Assembly (NCBI GenBank): GCA_030152625.1 | Contig: JASLJD010000127.1 | Coordinates: 1-9,372 of the forward strand | Origin: Erysipelothrix sp. | Lineage (GTDB): Bacteria; Bacillota_I; Bacilli_A; Erysipelotrichales; Erysipelotrichaceae | DNA: 9,372 nucleotides | Direction: 5' to 3' | In this document: piece after piece, positions 4,830-9,372 of the stretch | Layout of the letters: each line of letters opens with the position of its first letter | Numbering within the stretch: position 1 is the first letter of the stretch | Translations under genes and position numbers: made by a program | The notes under the pieces: generated by a model | What the model saw: only the letters and a program-made list of their open reading frames with translations | Told to the model about the DNA's origin: nothing | The model's database searches: none

Positions 4830-6236
4830 ATGATTCAATTTGGAACAGGTGGATGGCGCGCTATTATTGGCGATGAATTCACAAAAGAAAACATTCAAAA
4901 ACTCAGTCAAGCAATTGTCAATTTAATGCAAACAACGCAAACAACCATTGGTTATGATCGACGATTTCTCTCTGATCTTGGGGCAAAATGGGCAGCTGAA
5001 GTTTTCGCAGCAAACCAGATTCATGTTTTATTCAACAAAAAAGCAAGCCCTACACCCATGACCATGTTTACTGTTCAGCAAAAGAACTTAGAAAACGGTC
5101 TTGCCATTACCGCAAGTCATAATCCTGCTCACTACAATGGCATGAAGGTATTCAAAGAAGGAGGACAAGACATCGATTCTAAAACCATTGAAAAAATTGA
5201 AAAAGAACTGGAAAACATTCATAAAGAAGATGTTCAGGCCATGCCTTTTCAAGAGGCCCTTAAGCAAGGTCTTATCACATATTATAATCCACAAAACGAA
5301 TACATTGACTTTATTCTCGATAAACTTGATCAAAAGGCAATTCGAGATGCAGAACTCAAGATCGCAATCGATCCCATGTTCGGTGTTTCAAAAACATCAC
5401 TATCCATGATTCTTAATAGTCTACGTTGTGATTTGGAAATCATTCATGATCGGCACGATACCCTCTTTGGAGGCAAGCTTCCATCACCTGCCGCTTCCAA
5501 TCTCAGCGAACTCAGTCAAATCGTCAAAAAAGAACAACTTGATCTAGGGATTGCGACAGATGGTGATGCCGATAGAATTGGTATTATCAATGAGAAAGGT
5601 GACTTTGTCCATCCAAACACCCTCTTAGCCCTTCTCTATCACTATTATTTAAGCTACCGAGGCGAAAAGGGCGCTGTAGTAAGAAACTTATCAACAACAC
5701 ACATGTTGGATCAAATCGCTAAAAAGCACGACCAAGAAGTCATTGAAACGCCTGTAGGTTTTCGCTTTATTTCCGAAGCCATGGCAGAAAACGATGCGAT
5801 TATTGGAGGAGAATCCAGTGGTGGACTGACACTTCGTGACCACATCCCTGGTAAAGATGGAATTTTTGCAGCAGCCATCCTCATCGAAATGCTCAGTAAG
5901 ACCGGAAAGACAATGAGCCAACTGGAAAAAGAGTTGGAAGAAGAGTACGGAAAACTTTACCACTTCGAAGATGATTACACACTGCCTTCAAAAACGGAGA
6001 AAGAACAAATACAAAAGAAGCTCTTTGAAGATAAACAAATCCCTGACTACCCTTATCCTATTGAAAAAGTTTCTTATCTCGATGGTCTTAAAATATATTT
6101 TAAAAACAATGCTTGGATTTCCCTTCGTTTTTCAGGAACAGAGCCACTGATTAGAATTTTCGCAGAAGCTCCAAATAAAAAGGAACTTGAGATTATTGTT
6201 GAAAGATTGGAAACATTCATTAATTTAAAAAAATAA
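4830..6236 (+). CDS. Alpha-D-phosphohexomutase (phosphoglucomutase/phosphomannomutase type)
   Basis: This 468-residue cytoplasmic enzyme interconverts hexose-1- and hexose-6-phosphates through a phosphoserine. All four domain signatures are present: the phosphoserine loop T-A-S-H-N-P at 94-99 (Ser96), the Mg2+-binding loop D-G-D-A-D-R at 244-249, the sugar-recognition loop G-G-E-S-S-G-G at 326-332, and the phosphate-binding loop R-F-S-G-T-E-P-L-I-R at 433-442. The N-terminus FGTGGWR and the roughly 470-residue length fit the bacterial PGM/PMM group rather than long PgcA-type enzymes (about 570-580). The GGESSGG loop does not settle glucose versus mannose specificity. An in-frame extension to 4653 is rejected: AAGGAG (4817-4822) stands 7 bases from ATG 4830, and homologues begin at I-x-F-G-T. 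It is a single gene divergent from the unknown membrane protein. It could supply glucose-1-phosphate for envelope polymers. Confidence 0.93.
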   Translation: MIQFGTGGWRAIIGDEFTKENIQKLSQAIVNLMQTTQTTIGYDRRFLSDLGAKWAAEVFAANQIHVLFNKKASPTPMTMFTVQQKNLENGLAITASHNPAHYNGMKVFKEGGQDIDSKTIEKIEKELENIHKEDVQAMPFQEALKQGLITYYNPQNEYIDFILDKLDQKAIRDAELKIAIDPMFGVSKTSLSMILNSLRCDLEIIHDRHDTLFGGKLPSPAASNLSELSQIVKKEQLDLGIATDGDADRIGIINEKGDFVHPNTLLALLYHYYLSYRGEKGAVVRNLSTTHMLDQIAKKHDQEVIETPVGFRFISEAMAENDAIIGGESSGGLTLRDHIPGKDGIFAAAILIEMLSKTGKTMSQLEKELEEEYGKLYHFEDDYTLPSKTEKEQIQKKLFEDKQIPDYPYPIEKVSYLDGLKIYFKNNAWISLRFSGTEPLIRIFAEAPNKKELEIIVERLETFINLKK

Positions 6237-6268
6237 AAGATTGAGCTGTTAAAGGCTCAATCTTTTTT
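6235..6268. terminator. Bidirectional terminator between phosphohexomutase and bglA
   Basis: AAAAGATTGAGC (6235-6246) pairs with GCTCAATCTTTT (6255-6266) across TGTTAAAG, with T runs beyond on both strands. It overlaps the plus-strand stop codon and starts 3 bases beyond the minus-strand stop at 6271, so it closes both units. Confidence 0.9.
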
Positions 6269-6270
6269 CT

Positions 6271-7698
6271 TTATTCTAAATCTTCACCATTGCTAGCGAT
6301 CACTTTTTTATACCAATCGAACGATTTCTTCTTCATTCGTTGAAAACTTCCACTACCATCATCTTGACGATCAACATAAATAAAGCCATAACGCTTGGAC
6401 ATCTCACCCGTTGAAGCACTGACAAGATCAATGGGACCCCAAGTCGTATAACCTAAAAGGTCAACACCATCTTCCACCACAGCATCTCTCATCGCTTTAA
6501 TATGTTGACGAAGATAATCAATACGATAATCATCGATGATTTGACCTTCCTCATTGACTTCATCCATCGCTCCTAAACCGTTCTCTACCACAAACAACGG
6601 TTTTTGATAACGATCATAAAGTGTGTTGAGTGTAACCCTAAAACCAAGTGGATCAATTTGCCATCCCCACTCACTCTCATCTAGATGAGGATTTTTCAAG
6701 GATGGGAAAATATTCCCTTCTGTTAACTTATTCACTTCAGGATCGGCACTAACTGTTCTTGATGAGTAATAAGAGAAGGAAATGTAATCCACTGTATTCT
6801 CTTTCAATAACTTAAGATCTTCGGGCTTCATTTGTATTTCAATCCCTTTACGCTCTAATTCTTTTAAAGCATAGGCCGGATATTCTCCACGTGCTTGAAC
6901 ATCAATAAAGAAATAGTTTTCACGATCTTTCTCCATCGCCAAGAAAACATCATCGGGATGACAAGTATACGGGTAATACTGACCGCCTGCAAGCATGCAA
7001 CCAACTTGATTTTCAGGATCAATTTCATGCGCTATTTTCGTTGCAAGAGCACTTGCGACAAGCTCATGATGAGCTGCTTGATAAAGAACTTCTTCACGAT
7101 TTTCTCCTTCTTCAAAGACAATACCTGCTCCCATGAATGGAGCATGAAGAATCATATTAATTTCATTAAAGGTAATCCAATATTTAACAAGACCTTTATA
7201 ACGAGTGAAAAGAGTTCGAACTAAGCGTTCATAAAAGTCAATCATCTTTCGATTACGCCAACCACCATATTCTTTGATTAAATGAATCGGACAGTCAAAA
7301 TGAGTAATCGTTACCAATGGTTCAATGTCATACTTGCGGCACTCTTTGAAAACATCTTCATAGAATTGAAGACCTTTTTCATTCGGCTCGGTCTCATCAC
7401 CTTTCGGAAAAATTCGTGTCCAAGCAATCGACATGCGGAAAGTTTTAAAACCCATTTCTGCAAAGAGTTTGATATCTTCCTTATAGTTTTCATAGAAGCG
7501 AATACCCTCTTGTGCTGGATAATGATAGCCTTCCTCAAAATCAAGCATTTTCTTTTGGCCTGAAATCACAGCATAACGATCTTTCCCATGCGGAATCACA
7601 TCCACATTCGCAAGACCTCTTCCATCTACATTATAAGCACCTTCGCATTGGTTCGCAGCAGTTGCTCCGCCCCATAAAAAATCTTTTCTAAATCCCAT
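6271..7698 (-). CDS. bglA: 6-phospho-beta-glucosidase, glycoside hydrolase family 1
   Basis: This 475-residue cytoplasmic GH1 enzyme hydrolyses the 6-phospho-beta-glucosides delivered by the PTS, releasing glucose-6-phosphate and the aglycone or glucose. The N-terminal signature F-L-W-G-G-A-T-A-A-N-Q-x-E-G is at 7-20. The acid/base Glu is E179 in T-F-N-E-I-N and the nucleophile is E372 in V-V-E-N-G-L-G. Specificity for phosphorylated substrate is shown by 'S-A-S-T-G-E-M-S-K-R-Y-G-F-I-Y-V-D' (427-443), whose Ser, Lys435 and Tyr437 hold the 6-phosphate in this subfamily. The whole T-T-W-G-P-I-D-L-V-S-A-S-T region is typical of BglA/AscB/ChbF-like enzymes, and length is usual. AAAGGAG lies 10 bases before the ATG, in the 18-bp gap behind the EIIBC gene, so the two are co-transcribed. 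Regulation is expected through the licT-type gene at the head of the operon. Confidence 0.95.
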   Translation of the reverse strand: MGFRKDFLWGGATAANQCEGAYNVDGRGLANVDVIPHGKDRYAVISGQKKMLDFEEGYHYPAQEGIRFYENYKEDIKLFAEMGFKTFRMSIAWTRIFPKGDETEPNEKGLQFYEDVFKECRKYDIEPLVTITHFDCPIHLIKEYGGWRNRKMIDFYERLVRTLFTRYKGLVKYWITFNEINMILHAPFMGAGIVFEEGENREEVLYQAAHHELVASALATKIAHEIDPENQVGCMLAGGQYYPYTCHPDDVFLAMEKDRENYFFIDVQARGEYPAYALKELERKGIEIQMKPEDLKLLKENTVDYISFSYYSSRTVSADPEVNKLTEGNIFPSLKNPHLDESEWGWQIDPLGFRVTLNTLYDRYQKPLFVVENGLGAMDEVNEEGQIIDDYRIDYLRQHIKAMRDAVVEDGVDLLGYTTWGPIDLVSASTGEMSKRYGFIYVDRQDDGSGSFQRMKKKSFDWYKKVIASNGEDLE

Positions 7699-7716
7699 TG
7701 AATATGTACTCCTTTC

Positions 7717-9129
7717 TTAAGCTTCTTCTTCCCAAAAGAAATATGTCAATGCAAAACTAATCACAATCGAAACAATCATAGCTAAAAGTGAAATATACAT
7801 ACCTGTTCGATTCCCTGATGGATCGATAAAGTTTAAAACTCCAAAAATTCCTAAGCCACCCATCGTATATTGAATCGTGTTGGTTGTTGTCATAATAGCT
7901 CCACCAATTGCTGCACCGATCATCGAGAAGATAAAAGGTTGTTTTGCAGGTAAAGATAAACTATAAATCGCTGGCTCTGTGACACCAAAAATACCCGATA
8001 TGACTGCCGGTATGACCATAGCCTTTTCCTCATCATCTTTCATCTTCAAGGACATCGCAAGAATTGCAGCAACTTGAGAAAATGTTGTTCCAAACATTGC
8101 TGGTAAAATAACAGCATCAAAATCATAAAGACCAAAGTTAATCATCGCTACTGCAACAAGGCCCCAGTGTAAACCAAATATAACGAGAACTTGCCAAATA
8201 AAACCAATAAGCAATCCAGATAAGAGCGGTGAAAACTCATGAATATTCCCAAAGACACCACCAACAAAACTGGTAAGAATGCTTACAGCAGGACCAACAA
8301 TCATCAAACCTAAAGGTGCTGCCACCAAAACAACAATAAACGGAACAAGGAAGGTTTGTACGACCTCTGGAACATAGTCATAAGCTATTTTTTCAATTTT
8401 ACTTGCCATCCATGTAATAAAGATAATCGGCACAACACTGCTAGCATAATTTTGTGCAAGAAGTGGAATCCCTAGAAATTTAGCATATACTTCGCTTTCA
8501 AACATCGTTCCTTGAAATAAAACTGAAAGGGGTTCGCCTGCCTCTGCTAAAGTTTCAAGCTGAATACTTGGATATAAAAGAAGGGCACCCAAAACCATCC
8601 CTGTAAAAGGATTCAAACGGAAAGTCTTCGCTGATGTATAACCAATGATGATTGGCATAAAACGGAAGAGCGAATCCCCAATAGCATCTAAGACAAGATA
8701 GGTCCCACCACTTGGATCAATCAAATTAAATGAAAGCAATAATGCAGTCAAACCTTTGATCATTCCCGTGGCAGCCATTGCCCCCAGGAATGGCTGGAAC
8801 GAACCACTAATAACTTGAATAAGGCGATCAAAAATATTTTGATCTTCTTTTTTATCCGACTTCAGCGGTTTTTTTGATTCTAAATCACTTTCTTCAATAA
8901 TGGCATTGTACACATGACCCACATGGTTACCGATGACCACTTGATATTGACCAGCTGTTCTCATAACAGTCACAATACCTTTATGTTCTTTTAACTTCTC
9001 ATCATTTGCTTGATCCATATCCTTCAAAGTGAAACGCAAGCGTGTAATACAGTGATTTAAACTCTCTATATTTTCTTCTCCGCCCACATGTTCAAGAATA
9101 TATTGTGCTAAATCAGTATATTTATTCAT
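7717..9129 (-). CDS. PTS beta-glucoside-specific EIIBC permease (no IIA domain)
   Basis: This membrane permease takes up a beta-glucoside and phosphorylates it at C6. From ATG 9129 it has 470 residues. The IIB domain (about 1-85) carries the phosphorylated Cys27 in N-H-C-I-T-R-L-R-F. A short charged linker follows, then the IIC domain (about 100-470), with 'F-G-L-H-W-G-L' near 319-324 and the conserved 'G-V-T-E-P-A-I-Y-S-L-S-L-P' near 382-394. Full IIABC proteins of this family run about 610-630 residues. Here the chain ends after the last helix (F-F-W-E-E-E-A), so IIA must come from another protein. The ATG at 9147 is in frame but has no ribosome binding site. For ATG 9129, AGAGG and AAGGAG lie 5-9 bases upstream. 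Substrate (cellobiose, salicin, arbutin, gentiobiose) cannot be read from sequence. Confidence 0.93.
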   Translation of the reverse strand: MNKYTDLAQYILEHVGGEENIESLNHCITRLRFTLKDMDQANDEKLKEHKGIVTVMRTAGQYQVVIGNHVGHVYNAIIEESDLESKKPLKSDKKEDQNIFDRLIQVISGSFQPFLGAMAATGMIKGLTALLLSFNLIDPSGGTYLVLDAIGDSLFRFMPIIIGYTSAKTFRLNPFTGMVLGALLLYPSIQLETLAEAGEPLSVLFQGTMFESEVYAKFLGIPLLAQNYASSVVPIIFITWMASKIEKIAYDYVPEVVQTFLVPFIVVLVAAPLGLMIVGPAVSILTSFVGGVFGNIHEFSPLLSGLLIGFIWQVLVIFGLHWGLVAVAMINFGLYDFDAVILPAMFGTTFSQVAAILAMSLKMKDDEEKAMVIPAVISGIFGVTEPAIYSLSLPAKQPFIFSMIGAAIGGAIMTTTNTIQYTMGGLGIFGVLNFIDPSGNRTGMYISLLAMIVSIVISFALTYFFWEEEA

Positions 9130-9140
9130 TTTTCCTCTCT

Positions 9141-9172
9141 CCTTCATTAAAAATTACATCAACTAATGAAGG
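9141..9172 (-). promoter_or_regulatory. Hairpin covering the EIIBC Shine-Dalgarno region
   Basis: On the minus strand CCTTCATTA (9172-9164) pairs perfectly with TAATGAAGG (9149-9141) around a 14-base loop. The 3' arm contains the first part of AAGGAG, the ribosome binding site of the EIIBC gene, and no T-tract follows. It is therefore unlikely to be an intrinsic terminator and could instead limit ribosome access. Confidence 0.5.
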
Positions 9173-9210
9173 TTTGGCCAACTGAATGTCACCATCCCGA
9201 TATACAATCA
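9171..9210 (-). promoter_or_regulatory. Degenerate RAT-like antiterminator target
   Basis: The ends resemble the ribonucleic antiterminator (RAT) bound by LicT/BglG proteins. TGATTGT (9210-9204) compares with GGATTGT, and GGCCAAACC (9179-9171) with GGCAAAACC. The centre can form a stem closed by a GUGA tetraloop (GGAUG-GUGA-CAUUC, 9197-9184). At about 40 bases it is longer than a usual 29-30-base RAT, and the outermost G-C pair is lost. Its last two C residues are shared with the following hairpin, as RATs overlap their terminators. The position after a licT-like gene supports it. Confidence 0.35.
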
Positions 9211-9216
9211 AAAAAC

Positions 9217-9372
9217 TCAAAGTACCCCTTCCATCACCACCTTCGATATATGAATCGTAAGATAAAGTTTTTCCTCGATACTCATTGAATAATGATATTC
9301 GTCTTGAAGACAACGAGCAACTTCTAAAACACAAGCATACGCTTCCGGATGCTTTTTAGACATCATGCTAAG
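9217..9372 (-). CDS. LicT/BglG-family transcriptional antiterminator, C-terminal end (5'-truncated by window)
   Basis: The minus strand is open from the window edge to TGA at 9219-9217, giving 51 residues. They match the end of the second PTS regulation domain (PRD2) of LicT/BglG/SacY proteins: a helix 'H-P-E-A-Y-A-C-V-L-E-V-A', then 'S-I-E-E-K-L-Y-L-T-I-H-I-S-K-V', where His41 of the fragment sits where the family's second PRD2 phosphorylatable His lies. These proteins bind a RAT hairpin in nascent mRNA and prevent termination when substrate is transported, their PRDs being phosphorylated by HPr and EIIB. The RNA-binding domain is outside the window, so the assignment rests on PRD2 and on the downstream EIIBC and bglA genes, the classic licT/bgl order. 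Confidence 0.82.
   Translation of the reverse strand, partial: LSMMSKKHPEAYACVLEVARCLQDEYHYSMSIEEKLYLTIHISKVVMEGVL

Noticed and set aside
6895..7563. Plus-strand and minus-strand open frames within bglA (6895-7224, 7282-7563, 7311-7544)
   Set aside because: They are shadows of the GH1 gene in other frames, with no ribosome binding sites or domain signatures.
9122..9334. 70-residue minus-strand open frame overlapping the licT-like end and the EIIBC start
   Set aside because: It is in a different frame from the PRD2-coding frame, which runs through the same DNA and has clear LicT/BglG similarity. It has no recognisable domain and overlaps the EIIBC start.

Overview
The window is AT-rich, tightly packed bacterial DNA with strong AAGGAG-type ribosome binding sites and many intrinsic terminators. 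This is the style of a low-GC Bacillota. The gene content (MATE exporter, VanZ-RDD membrane protein, YxeA-family protein, LicT/BglG-controlled beta-glucoside PTS) fits a gut- or host-associated Bacilli or Erysipelotrichia-like organism. The family assignment is inference from gene content only, because no rRNA or housekeeping marker is present.

Layout. 1-288 (+) is the 3' end of a GNAT acetyltransferase, closed by a terminator. 321-1754 (+) is a promoter-like sequence, a second terminator-like hairpin and a 12-TM-type MATE multidrug exporter. A bidirectional terminator at 1756-1783 separates it from a convergent two-gene operon (1782-3294, minus) that encodes a YxeA-family (DUF1093) exported protein and a VanZ-RDD fusion membrane protein. 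This operon has its own promoter with an operator-like palindrome in the spacer. 3392-4582 (minus) is a single-pass membrane protein of unknown function with two GDTK(I/V)F motifs in its cytoplasmic tail. It is preceded by a near-consensus promoter and a short leader that contains a full intrinsic terminator directly before the ribosome binding site. Divergent from it, 4830-6236 (+) is an alpha-D-phosphohexomutase (phosphoglucomutase/phosphomannomutase type).

The last third (6271-9372, minus) is a beta-glucoside utilisation operon in the order licT/bglG-type antiterminator (3' end only), PTS EIIBC, 6-phospho-beta-glucosidase, closed by a bidirectional terminator shared with the phosphohexomutase. 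Together these import and phosphorylate an aryl- or glucosyl-beta-glucoside and split it to glucose-6-phosphate. The nearby phosphohexomutase could link glucose-6-phosphate to glucose-1-phosphate and cell-envelope precursors.

The most interesting non-coding signals are (1) the terminator-containing leader of the unknown membrane protein, with a possible alternative antiterminator pairing, and (2) the licT-EIIBC intergenic region, where a degenerate RAT-like element abuts a hairpin that covers the EIIBC Shine-Dalgarno sequence instead of ending in a U-tract. No mobile element, CRISPR array, tRNA or rRNA was seen. Apart from the leaders described, no stretch longer than 300 bases lacks a gene.
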